Source: Rhizophlyctis rosea (lineage: Eukaryota > Chytridiomycota > Chytridiomycetes > Rhizophlyctidales > Rhizophlyctidaceae). From it: 64,000 nt of DNA. The DNA lies in assembly GCA_027596075.1 (NCBI GenBank), contig JADGJC010000046.1, positions 1 to 64,000 of the forward strand. The letters run 5' to 3'. Position 1 is the stretch's first letter. Every line of letters starts with the position of its first letter. Positions 47,563 through 59,475 of the stretch are shown piece after piece. The translations under genes were made by a program, and so were the position numbers. The notes beneath the pieces are model-generated. The model had not been told where the DNA came from. It worked only from the letters and a program-made list of their open reading frames with translations, and made no database searches.

Positions 47563-50500
47563 ATGTTTCCCGCACTCCATCGACCTCGAGAGACATTGAA
47601 ATCACTACTACGGTCCGCCCGACAGCACAATGAACCCGTACCATTGGAGCAGCAAGCATGGGCAAAAGGCACCTCTATTACATCATCCCTCGATAGCACT
47701 GACACCTCAAAATCATCACTTTCAGCAGAGCGAGCCCCATCATTACCAAGACCAAAGACCAACACGCCACCCCCGCTACCGGTTAAAACGCTCGGAGAAT
47801 CCCGCAACATGTCTCGTACCGCCAACAACTGGGAGATCGCATCTCGGGTTGAGGACAACAGGAGCAAGAATGGAGACGGCATGCCCGCATTATCCAAAAG
47901 CTCGTCTCTGGGAATGGGGCGGAAGGGCAGCTTATGGGATGACAGCAAGGATGATGGGAAGCCGCAGAAGGGCCTCGGTGGTGCTGCAGGTGCCCCAGAC
48001 ACAATATCAACGTTACCACCAAAGGGCCGGAGAGCATCAATTGCTTTAGGCCAGATATCCCGAATCACTCAGCCATTGGCTGGTGATGGAGGTGAACCTC
48101 GAGAAGGAGTGGTAATGAGAGCTCGATCAAAGTCAAATGAGGTATTGATTCAAATCCGTGATTGTCATACAAGTTTGTAACTTGAACTTGTATGTATCAC
48201 AGGCGGCAACCACATCCCACAGAAGACGAACATCAGACTCATCCCCAGGAAGCACATTACGCCGACCATCCTTGACTGGAGCAAATACATCCGATAGCGC
48301 CTCCTCCATCTCATCCCGCACGCTCTCTTCCCGGACACATTCGAAAACCAGGGAATCGCGTGTAGGGTCACTTGACGGCGGGGTATTGAACGAAGAAGAA
48401 GAGTACTCCCCATCACTGGATACAGTGCCAGCCTCCAAATCATTAAGCTTGGAAAGGGAAGGGTCTCGGAAAAGTAATGCAGAACTAGGGCCAATCAGGA
48501 ACAAATCCAGTGATCTTTTACGGGAGGAACATGGAAGGATTGTCGGAACACCTATCAGAGGGCGCGCTAATTCATTAGAGAACCAGGCACCTAAAAGCGG
48601 ACAAGGCAGACGGAGATCAAGTTTGAGTAGTGGACTGGATTATGATGCGGTGTTGTCTGGGAAATTCGACAACAACCCTGCTGCCCTGTTGGGATATTTG
48701 ACCGTACCACAATCGAGGGGGTCATCATCTGGGAGTTTGAGTCCAGGCGCTGCTTCACGATCAAGCAGTCGGGATCGAATGCTAGAAGAGGCGGTAATAG
48801 AAACCGATTTACGTGGGAAGACTGTAGCACACTTGAATAGGCCACGACAATCCGTCACAGCCGACACCAGGTTTGAGGACTCCAGATCCAGCGCTGGCGC
48901 ACGGTCGGGCTCGGCTTTAGATAATGACAGTGGCTCAGGTGGCCCTGTACCAAGATCACGGCGTCGAATGTCCCTGTCAGCATTCAATGCCCTGCAGATT
49001 AATTCTTTGGATGGACGGCGGAGGGATAGGGAGCCATCTGCACCGCTACTTGAAGAAGATGTGCAACAGGATGCAAGTATAGCTGCAAAGAAACGGTGGC
49101 AGTGGGCAATTACGTTGACGAGGAAGTTGCTGCGGTCGTCCAGTCTTTTCCGTCATACGGCACCAGATACTGCTGCGGGGTACTTGGCGACTTTGACACA
49201 GCGTGATGCTATTGTGAATGGTGATCGGTTGTGCACTATCCTTGCGACTAAAGTTGAGCTGAGGACTGCGAGTCAGCTACGGCAGTTAGATACTTTGCTC
49301 TGCACGATGCCCACATTTGCTCGGTTGCCTATGGATGTACGAACGGAGTTGGGAAAGTCTGCTGTGTACATCGCTGCCGGACCAGGAAGACTTGTCATCA
49401 AGGAGGGACGACAACCGTTATTCGTATATTGGATGTTCACTGGTGTCTGCACATCCTCCACCGAAGCCCCAAAAGCTGCAGAGTATGAAGTAAAATCCTA
49501 CCGGGCAGGAGAAACATTAGGCAGCTTTGCTTTAACCGCTCCCGACCAACCACGCGCAGCCACCATCACAACAGTCACACCCACAGAGCTCGTCGGTGTT
49601 TCTTGTGAAGCATATATCAATGCAATGACCGGCGCAGGACACCAATCATACCAACTTGGCATGGAGCATCTCTTACGAAGCATACCAGCATTCGAATCAA
49701 CACCCACTGCTATACTGGGAGAACTCATCAACGCCGGCCAAGCAGTAGAATTCGACCTAGCATCCACAATCCTATCCCCACCAGACCGCCGCTTCTTCTA
49801 CATCCTCCTAAGCGGAAAATGCCACACCATAAGATCCATACCCCTAATCCGTACAACACCCCGACCTGCTCTAGCCCCACCCTCACCATCTCCTCCGCAA
49901 CGTTCTTCCCTAGCCCCACCATCACCATCTCCTCCCTCCCGCACCTCCCTAACACCAACAGACACACCACAAACCCTAACCCCCCAACCACCACCAACAA
50001 CCGCACCCACCCGCTCCCGCCGCCCCTCCCTAAAATCCGGCCCCTCCGTCCCCCGCGCCCCACCCACACTCCACACCCGCGCCTACATGGGCATACCCCC
50101 CACCGACGACGAAGAACTAATCTACGAAACCGTGTCGACAGGGGAAATTGCCCCGTTAGAGTACTTCCCACCATTAAGAGTTGGCCGAGGGGAAGTGATG
50201 GACCTCAAAGCTGCTGGTGTGCCTGCTGCGAAAGTGCGGCTTGTACGGGATGCTACGAAACGGCATGGGAGGTGGGTTACGAAGGAGGGGAGGGTTATTG
50301 AGAGTGATGGGGGTGGGAGTGGGGGTGATGGAGAGGATAGGAGGTTTGAGGATGAGCAGGAGAAGGTTGCCATGGCGTTGGATTTGACTGTGCGGGCGTT
50401 GCAAAGGGTAGAGTGTTTTCGGATTTCGAGGTTGGATGTTTTGAGGATTTTGGATGAGGGTAGGTGGTTGCTTTCTTTTATGTTCTTTTCCGGTTGTACA

Positions 50501-50725
50501 TTTTATTATCTGTGCTTGGGTTACGGTACTTATGGGCGTTTGCATACACCAGCAACCGTGATGCGACTTGTAAGCCGCAGCAATGAAGGCAAAGTCGGTG
50601 CATCATTGCAAGAGCTGCAGGAGAGTTTCTTGACGAATCGGGCATGGGATGAACATCGGAAAAAGGTTGTAGAGCAGGTTATCACGGAGGGAAGAAATAG
50701 AAGGGGATCCATCCAAACTTTCTGA
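47563..50725 (+). CDS. Protein with two cyclic-nucleotide-binding-like domains
   Basis: Three exons (47563-48141, 48203-50459, 50553-50725) give 1002 residues. The first half is Ser/Arg-rich and disordered. A helix WQWAITLTRKLLRSSSLFRH precedes cNMP-like domain 1: MPTFARLPMDVRTELGKSAV, FVYWMFTGVC, YRAGETLGSFAL and RAATITTVTPTELVGVSCEA. Domain 2: LLRSIPAFESTPTAILGELI, FYILLSGKCH, interrupted by a long Pro/Ser insert. The phosphate-binding cassette of domain 1 (GETLGSFAL...PRAATITT) keeps Gly and Glu of the pattern GExxGE-A-PRAA only partly, so nucleotide binding is uncertain. It resembles CNBD2-like proteins of flagellated eukaryotes more than PKA regulatory subunits. The last intron (93 nt) has no stop in frame; retention would add a hydrophobic segment. 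A role in signalling or the flagellum is inference. Confidence 0.75.
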
Positions 50726-51074
50726 TAGATGGAATCTAGTAGTCGGTAGTGCTTTGAGGGGCATAGGCACGGTGTGCCGTTGTACATAGTGTAGGGCTAG
50801 ATGTATATAGTTCTATCGCAACCTTTATACCAATTAGATGGATGCTTTTGTAAAATTCAGGTTTGTATTCGTCACGACCCTCAGTATACCTTGTCGTCTC
50901 AGCGTTGTACAATCGGGTAGCCGGTGAAGAAGGGAATTCAGGAACGAGTGAAGAGAAGGCACGACAAGCAGGGCATTCAAATTCATGTAATCCATATTCA
51001 TTCGAGCTGCTGTGCAGCGAATAAACCTAAGCTAATCATAGAATGAAGGACACCCAGCGTGAGCCCACTTTGTA

Positions 51075-51290
51075 TTGTCCACCGTTGCCAGTGGCCACCG
51101 AGTTTAACGGTCGCTGTTGCAATGTCTAAGCTATAATGGGCCCCGCGTCAACAACAATCACATTTGTCCACCGTTGCCGGTGGCCACCGAGTTTAACGGT
51201 CGCTTTTGCAATGTTCTAAGTTGCATTATAGAGAGTCGTCAGTTTCTTGTCCACCGTTGCCGATGGCCACCGAGTGTACGGTCGCTTCGC
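51075..51290 (+). repeat. Three-copy dispersed repeat with internal hairpins
   Basis: Copies at 51075-51124, 51164-51213 and 51247-51290, spaced 89 and 83 bp apart. The shared core is ttgtccaccgttgccggtgg followed by ccaccgagtttaacggtcgc. Each has two inverted repeats: CCACCG with CGGTGG, and ACCG-agtttaa-CGGT (copy 3: ACCG-agtgta-CGGT). Copies 1 and 2 also share the trailing tttgcaatgt-ctaag. Conservation of the palindromes against diverged spacers suggests a structured RNA or protein-binding element. Alternatively this is a degenerate small repeat family. Confidence 0.8.
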
Positions 51291-51399
51291 GCTGATTTGC
51301 ACATTCCAAGGCCTTTTGTCGACGTCTTGCCCGGGACGTTTCCTATCTGGTTGTACAATGAAAGTATGAGGCATTTTGTTTTGATCCTAACCCCCTACT

Positions 51400-51614
51400 C
51401 GGATGACAGTGGACTTCAGGTTTCGCGCCAGGTCAATGGAAAGCCTGACTCCAAAAAGGAGACAGAAGACGAACCGCGCGACTATGCAGCTGCTGCTGTC
51501 ATCCGCCTTCAGATGGAACGCCATAACACCATGCCCCTTACTCCCAGTCCCCAAAGACCATCACGAGGGGGTAAACCAATGAGCATAGAAGAACAGGGCG
51601 TTGAACTTAACTGA
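51400..51614 (+). CDS. Possible terminal exon of a small gene
   Basis: The plus-strand frame that ends in a TGA at 51612-51614 has coding-like composition in its last 65 residues: KETEDEPRDYAAAAVIRLQM, RHNTMPLTPSPQRPSRGGKP and SIEEQGVELN. The upstream part of the frame runs through the 51.1 kb repeat and looks noncoding, so an intron or a different start is needed. Family unknown. The call is weak. Confidence 0.25.
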
Positions 51615-51659
51615 TTGAGAGTCAACGATGAATCCAGAGGTACGATGGCGCATTTGAGA

Positions 51660-52183
51660 CAAGTTAGAGACTGAAGAGAAAATGTTAGTATACGGACAGT
51701 GAACGGACTCGGAAGAAAATCATACCATATGCGACCATCGTGACTAAGACGAGAGAAAGAAGAGTTGTGGAATGGGGAGCTCGAAAGGTAAGACTGTTTG
51801 GCGGTGTCGGCTCCGCTCGGTATATGATTTCGAGTGTGGGAGTGTTCAGTACCAATTCAATGTAGCGAAAGAAACCCAACCATCACAACATATCAGCTTG
51901 GACGGAAGAATCCTCAGACGAAAGGCAGCAGACACACACGACATTGCATGCCCTCATACGACCACTGCATACTCTCACCTTCCGCCATCATGCTGGACCC
52001 TTCATCACAGAGCTCCAGGGGACGTAGTGCACGTGCGCGCCCAAGACCCAAAACAGAAAGCGCACGACACTTAGCTGGCTGATTCTCCACAGCTGGGTGT
52101 TGCTGGCACCAGATATGTGCCTTGACCTGACCAAATTGGACGTCCCAGAGGTTTTGTTGCGGTTCCAGAGGGCGCGTCGACAT
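51660..52183 (-). CDS. Possible small single-TM protein
   Basis: On the minus strand, ATG 52183 opens MSTRPLEPQQNLWDVQFGQ before a CAG/GTCAAG donor. A second coding-like piece, YRAEPTPPNSLTFRAPHSTT followed by the hydrophobic LLSLVLVTMVAYG, ends at a GTATGA donor near 51723. The intron after it carries an ideal TACTAAC branch site and TTCAG acceptor (about 51669). Joining exon 1 to the second piece works in phase 0 only with an acceptor after CGGAG (near 51805). A small mitochondrial or ER membrane protein is plausible but unproven, and the 3' end is unresolved. Confidence 0.35.
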
Positions 52184-53162
52184 CGTTGTGCCGAAGAATG
52201 GAGTTGCAGGAGAAGACAAGAAAGCCCGGAAGGAAAACTTGGGGGACTGGGAGAGAAGTCGCAGCCCTCGGAGTTGCGGGGTGTTTCACACCGTGAACTT
52301 GCTAGGACATTGTTCGGTCGGTGGCTTATCTATGTAGTTTGTTAGTGAAAGTTCGCCAGTGAACCTGAACGCGTCGTCTTGGCGGCCGGATATGTCACGT
52401 GTGAGCGACCCAACTTTGACATGGCTTCGCGATTGAAACTTTGGCATGGTTTCACGGTGTGTGTTTGGGTGATGATCCTGCTTTCACATAATCCGACCAC
52501 GGCAGACCCATGAGTCATGATTCATCATGTCTGGCCAGACTGCACACCATGCACTCATGTTTCCCCCCAACTGGCTGGGATCCCGGATATTGGATATTGG
52601 GCCTACCTAGTACCTATCAGGAACTCATACTTTCCTGTCACACACCACCCCCTCCTACCTTCTTGACTCGTTCCTCAAATTACCCGCAACTGTGCATAGA
52701 CCGGAAGCTGTGGTGCCACACTCCGCATATCTGCTGTGCTGATTGCTCGCACTCCCACACTACTCCCTCTACCTTTCGAGGCCGGCTACCTTCGGGCATT
52801 TCAGGACTGTTCTCCTCTTCCAACTCGAACTCTGATCAGCACCACCCAAGTTGCTCAGTGTTCAATCACTTTCCTGCTTGGTAAGGTCCACTCCAGCTCT
52901 AATCAAGTGACTCTTTTCACTAAAGTGGTCTTCTGCAGCTGTACTGTCATATGGCCAGTTGGTGTGGTTTGTGTTCTCCTTCTGCATGACCCTCACCACT
53001 ACGGTGAGCTCAATTTCCAACTGTAGCCCTCCTCGTACTCCGTTAACGGTACTGTTCTTTTTAGCGAGACCTTATTAAAAGCTGCCTTCTACACCCGTTA
53101 CAATAGCGTTGTAACTGCACCACGCAACCACTAACCTTGGTCCTTTTGGCTTCCTCGCGGGC

Positions 53163-55202
53163 ATGGAAGCCGTACGTGAGACCGTGCTCACCGAGCCACC
53201 ACCAAGTGATCCAATACCTGACGCTGAAGACGAGTCTGATAACGATCGAGAGCTCTCAACAGAGCTCGGCTCGGTATCAGGTTCCGACAGCGACTCAGAA
53301 CTCGCAGACGACAGCGACGAGGACATGAGCTTACCCAGCTCCGACATAGAAGAAGACGATGCAGACCAAGACGAAGAGGCAGTCGATACCCCACCAGCTC
53401 ACTCAAATCCACCTGCACGACCTCCTCAACAGCCGCTGAAACTGGAAGTAACAATATCTCGACGACCGGTGAACCCACCGAGATCAGATTCGTCGCCCGT
53501 TACTGCCGAGCCCTCCAGCACAACGAATGGGAAAGAAAGGGAGCGGCAGCTCATGCTACGCCCACTATCCTCTAGTCCGTCTCCACCACCCCTCTCCCCA
53601 ACACCTTCACTATCCGATTCTTCTGATGAGGAGGAGGTGCCCGAGCCTCCGCCGACTTCGAAAAAAACCATTGCGAAATCGCCACCACCTACTTCCAAAA
53701 AGGACCTGGTTGAGAAAGAACCCGAGCCGGAAGGTAAGACCTCTCTATCTCCTGGCCGTTACAGTCAGTGATCGAGATCGTGACTGTCATCGCTAGTGCA
53801 TGAGGAAACTGACGAACACGAGAATATGCGGAAAGAAGCTTTGCAAGCTATTATGCAGATCGAGAAGGACTTCGCTGCCTTCAGAGACAAGTAAGTTTTC
53901 ACAACCGTCCGTGGACCCTCCGGAATCGGTATTGAGGTATTTCCTACCATAGGATGTTCCAGGAGAAGATTGCGGAGTGTGAGAAGGAGGCAGAGGCGAT
54001 CGCAAACGGTCCATATCGCTATCTCGTGCTGCGTGCGCAAAACATCTTCTTACCTTTGCGTACTACAGGAACGCATCCAACACTGGTAGGAAAGCTCGAG
54101 GAGATGGAACAAAAGAAGTTGGAGCGGCTACGGATAGCCGAAGCGCGGACGAAGCAGCTGGCCAAAAGCTATCATTCGCAATGCGAGGCCTCTATATATC
54201 TAGCGCATAAGCAGTTCATTGTACGCCTTCGTTATGACTTCCGGATGCAATTATAGTGAATGCCCCTAACAATCGTTTTGCAGACGGAACGAGCGGCCAT
54301 GCGAAATCAACTGATCAGCCGGATTGAAGGTAAAAGATGGCGCATGACGGAGGAGAAGCGGAAGTTCGAGTCCGAGGGGCAGGGTAAGAGGTTTAGTGGA
54401 CTGAGACCCAAAATTGACATTTGGATCTGAACTGTGGTTCCTTTCAGGCGTCTTACTAAATCTGGATAAGAACGCCATTTCGAAACGGCGAAAGCTGAAC
54501 AAGGCGGAGCTGCAGGAGTGGAAAGCAGTGGTGGCCGTGGGAGGCTTCCCTGCTTGTACCATTCACGGCCTTTCAAAAGGCGAAATCCAGGAGGATTTCG
54601 AAACCCTTGGGTTGTCGATGGCTCGATCTGCGCCTGGTATGGAAATAATCACGGTTATTTTTCGACACCCGCATTGACCACCCCGTCCCACAGCCACAGC
54701 ACGACAAAAGAAAAGCATACCATCCAAAGACCCCAACGCCCTATCACATAACCACCCCCCAACAGGCAGCACCTCAAACCAATCCGCACTACCCCATTCC
54801 CTCTACGACTCCACCCCATATACCCACGAACTGAACTCCCACCACCACCCCCACGCCCACGTCCTCCCCCTAAGCATCTACCCACCCTCCACAACCCACC
54901 CCTACGCCCAACACCCACAATCAAACCTCACCCTCCCCCCCGTCTCCAGCCTAACATACTCCCTCCCGCCCTCCTACCCGCGCCTAGACGTACAGGTCGA
55001 AGGCGACACGCTCCGGTATCAGAGTCATTCGTTTAGGAGGAATGATAAGGCTTTTTTGATTGATAATGGGACACGGTATGCGGTGAAGATTGCGGGAATT
55101 GGGGAGCATGAGATTACGGTGCAGAGGACGGATGGGAGTAAGACGAAGGTTGCTTTGAGTCTTTTGGCGGAGGGGAGGATGGGGTTGCAGGCTAAGGGGT
55201 AG
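53163..55202 (+). CDS. Sds3/Dep1-family subunit of the Sin3-Rpd3 histone deacetylase complex
   Basis: Starts MEAVRETVLTEPPPSDPIPD and has a long acidic Ser-rich N-terminus. After an intron near 53735-53795 comes the Sds3-like coiled coil: ENMRKEALQAIMQIEKDFAA, MFQEKIAECEKEAEAIANG, the hallmark HPTLVGKLEEMEQKKLERLR with EARTKQLAKSYHSQCEASI, and TERAAMRNQLISRIEGKRWR. Then QEWKAVVAVG and a His/Pro-rich linker reached by the intron at about 54635-54695. The C-terminus TRYAVKIAGIGEHEITVQRT then DGSKTKVALSLL is the Sin3-interacting/capping region of the family. Stop TAG 55200-55202. It tethers and activates the deacetylase on Sin3 for transcriptional repression. About seven exons; the small exon between 54060 and 54100 was not fully resolved. 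Confidence 0.82.
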
Positions 55203-55580
55203 GGGTTGGTGGGGTTTTGGGGTGGGGGTGGGGCCTTCCTGTTTTCTGCCGTGTATAGCTCCCTACCTTCCCTTTTTTGCTTCCGTTTTTCCTGTACATT
55301 TCTTTTTTGCGTTTTCGTTCTTTCTGGCGTCCTCAACTTGTTTACTAACCAATTTGGCTGCATGTGCACGCGTCCTGCCGAATGAAGCCCAAGTAAACGT
55401 TCTCACGCAGCTGCTGTTTTTGATAGTTTGCTTTCGAAACAGATAAAGGTCTTCTTCTTTTTCTGTTTTCCTGTTTATCTTGTACATAATATTTACAAAA
55501 ATACAGAGGGGGAAAAATTCTTGGCCGATTATTGAGGGTTGGCGTGTTGTTCTCGTAGGTGTTGGTGGTTGGGGTGCTTT

Positions 55581-57742
55581 TTATTCCATTTTGCCTTGTT
55601 CTCGAGCTATCAGGGCTCGGTGTTCTTCGTCGTATGCGGAAAACCTATGCGTGTTGTCAGCGTTTAATGCCACTGACAATCCCAGAGCGCAAAGGGGACG
55701 CAGTATCAACACCACCACGATACTCACAACAAATCCCCTTCCCTCTCAACATTCTGCTCCGCCCACCTCAAAACATCATCATCATCCAAACTCTCCTGAC
55801 TCTCCCCATGTCCCCTCCCCGCACCCTCCTCCCCATCCTCCTCATCATCAATCTTCCCCCCAATCACGTTCCTCATCTTAATCTGCTGCGCCCCAATCGG
55901 GCCCCCAACCGCACCTTCCTCATCCTCGTCTTCAAAGTCCTCCTGCGCGAGCTCCTGCAGGCCGTACCGCTGGTTATTCCGCGTAGGCCGCCAGAGGACG
56001 CAGATGGTGACGAAAATAATGAGGTAGAGCATGTTGAGCCAGCCGTCGAGGAGGAACCAGCGCCATTTCCAGAGTTCGGGGATCCATTCTTCGTCTTCGC
56101 GGTGGGCGAACATGATCTAGGGGCGCGGGGGAAGTTTGTGTTGAGAGGACGTTTTGACCTATGATGAGTCAACGTCCGAATTACTTACCGTATTGACAAC
56201 GAGGAAAATCGTTAGCGCGGTGACGGAGAAGACTAGGAGACGCCATAGTCCTGCGCAACGAATGTCAATTCATGCCACGGATGCGGACTGTGCCGTCCAG
56301 CAGACAGAAACATACTTTTGTACATCAAAAGCTTAACTGCCTGCCTCCTCGCCTCCAAATGCGCGATCGTCGCAGTCAATGCTGTTGTCTGAGATGAGTA
56401 CCGCAAGTTGTTACCCGCATCGTCACAACCCACAACTCCATACCCGACAAAATCCAAAAATAGAATGTCGTCATCGCGATAGACAAAGGGAGTGCGAAAA
56501 TGAGGACCACTTGGCCGTTCATTTCACTATTCATCATGGAGCCAGCCGCGTATGAGACGCCAAAAACGAAGTGAGCGTATGTGAGGTATAGACACTTTTG
56601 CATTGTGGGACCTAATGTTGGTCTGCAGTGGTTATCACCAGTTAGTGGTTAATATGGGGAAGGTTGGGCGGAAGTTTTATACTGACCGCACAACGCCATA
56701 ACCTAGAGCCACGATGAGCAGCATGAAGAATGATATACTATTGCGAGCCGCATTGAGAATAACTACGATGACGAGGAGAAGAGGAGCTGAAAATGGATAT
56801 GGTCAGCGACCAACTCGAAGCCATTTTCAGAATCAAAGACTCACACAGTCGGCCCCATCGGTTATAATCTTCAAAGTAGCCCTGAAGAGTCTCCGTCAGC
56901 ACAAAAGGCTCTCAACGCGTGAATCATACCAGAGGCCCTCACATAATTGAATGCCATTTCAGTTGTCAGAAAAATTGTGACGGCCGACACGTAATGCTGA
57001 ATAGGCAGCAGATCTCTCCAGTACATTGCGCATAAGGTCATCCATCCCACTCCGATGATCAGATAGGCGATGGACAAGACGCCGAAGAACTATCAATCAT
57101 GACCACTTAATCAATGTCACAACCCTTATGAATTTCAGCATGCGCACCAACCGGAAGCTTTGGATAATCCGCCGCCGGAAGTGCACCATACGGATTTAGA
57201 ATCTTCACTTCCGCCTCATAATCCGACCCGCGTGGTGTCTCCACCAGAACGACGCAGTAGAAGCCAGTTTCGGTGACTTGGTACGTGACGGGGAGGTCCA
57301 GGTCAGTCGGAGCGTCAAACTCAACGACCTGGTTCAAAATCTCCGCCGTACGCGGCCCGTCGCGTATCACTGCTTTCCCACGGTCCTCCGGTTTGCAGCT
57401 GGTTAGAGTAATGCCGCATATGTCTATGCCATAGTTGTTGTCGACCACGAGCTTGTAGTCCAAGAAATTGAACGCGAGGACGGTGATGTTGACTGACTCC
57501 GCGACCGTTGGGAAGGTGATCGTGAGACTGCCGTTGTCTTTGGAATGTCCTGGTATGTCTCCTGGGCCGTATAGGCCTTGGCAGATCTCATTTTCACTGC
57601 GAGTCTGGGCATGGCGTGTTGGGTGAGGAAGGGTTCATCGCGTCACCACTTCCGCCTCGCAACATACCAGCTTTACGACATAGCTTTCTGTACATCCAGC
57701 AAACAGAGCGAACCACGCTAGTAGCAACGCTATATAGTGCAT
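55581..57742 (-). CDS. GOST-type seven-TM protein (GPR107/PTM1-like)
   Basis: Exon 1 (57668-57742) is a signal peptide, [20 protein letters not shown]. The lumenal domain follows from 57604: [55 protein letters not shown]. Seven TM segments are spread over short exons: [115 protein letters not shown] and [20 protein letters not shown], ending [11 protein letters not shown]. The acidic cytosolic tail finishes in exon 55581-55644 ([20 protein letters not shown]). The donor before it overlaps a TGA, so an unspliced message would stop at EGDLL. Family members work in Golgi-endosome trafficking. The GYGVVRPTLG block is diagnostic. Confidence 0.87.
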
Positions 57743-58177
57743 TCTGCTGCAACCGGGCAGGATTACACGTTGGTAAGGCGTAGAGGATGGTTTCGAGAAA
57801 ACAGGGAATCGTGCCAAGAACACAAGGAGGCCCGAGGCGGGCCAAGAGGTTCGGGTGGTGGCGCACTTGACACCCAATTTGTGGCGCATGCAACAATCAG
57901 TGATTTCATCTGTTGTGAGTGTGCCATCGGACATGACTGCGGTTGCCGTCATGTCCAGGCTGCCCGTGCTGTCCGACACCTCAGCCCGTCCGGATTGGTG
58001 TTCAATTGGTTATTGGTTTGGGTGGTGCTTGAAAAAGGGAGAAAGCAAAACAACCAGCCCTTCCCTTCTCTCCCTCACAACTACCTCAATCGCATCTTGA
58101 AACAATTCGCACCCTTGCTTCATAGTACATACCCACACCCACTTTCATCCTTGAACACCCCAACAACCTCGCCCACC
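57743..58177. promoter_or_regulatory. Bidirectional promoter, GOST protein (-) and PCNA (+)
   Basis: The starts are 435 bp apart. No ACGCGT box is visible despite PCNA being S-phase regulated in other fungi. A pyrimidine-rich tract (cttccctt-ctctccctc) lies 100-120 bp upstream of the PCNA ATG. Confidence 0.4.
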
Positions 58178-59330
<1,153 letters not shown>

Positions 59331-59475
59331 GCGCTGGCTCACGGAACGTGAATCAGCTTATTCGGCCAAAGTGCATTGCTGTTCGTAATGTTGTTTATAT
59401 AAAATTGAATACATCTGCATTTTGATTCCCCCTCCCATATTTGCAAAATTTGTATGTTTGATATCCCCGCCACGA

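Larger units (their letters stand above)
50726..53162. other. Intergenic with repeats and possible small genes
   Basis: No large gene. It contains the three-copy repeat at 51075-51290, a possible C-terminal exon on the plus strand ending at 51614 and a possible small minus-strand membrane protein at about 51660-52183 (listed separately). From 52200 to 53160 I see nothing supported beyond upstream sequence of the Sds3-like gene. Confidence 0.4.
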
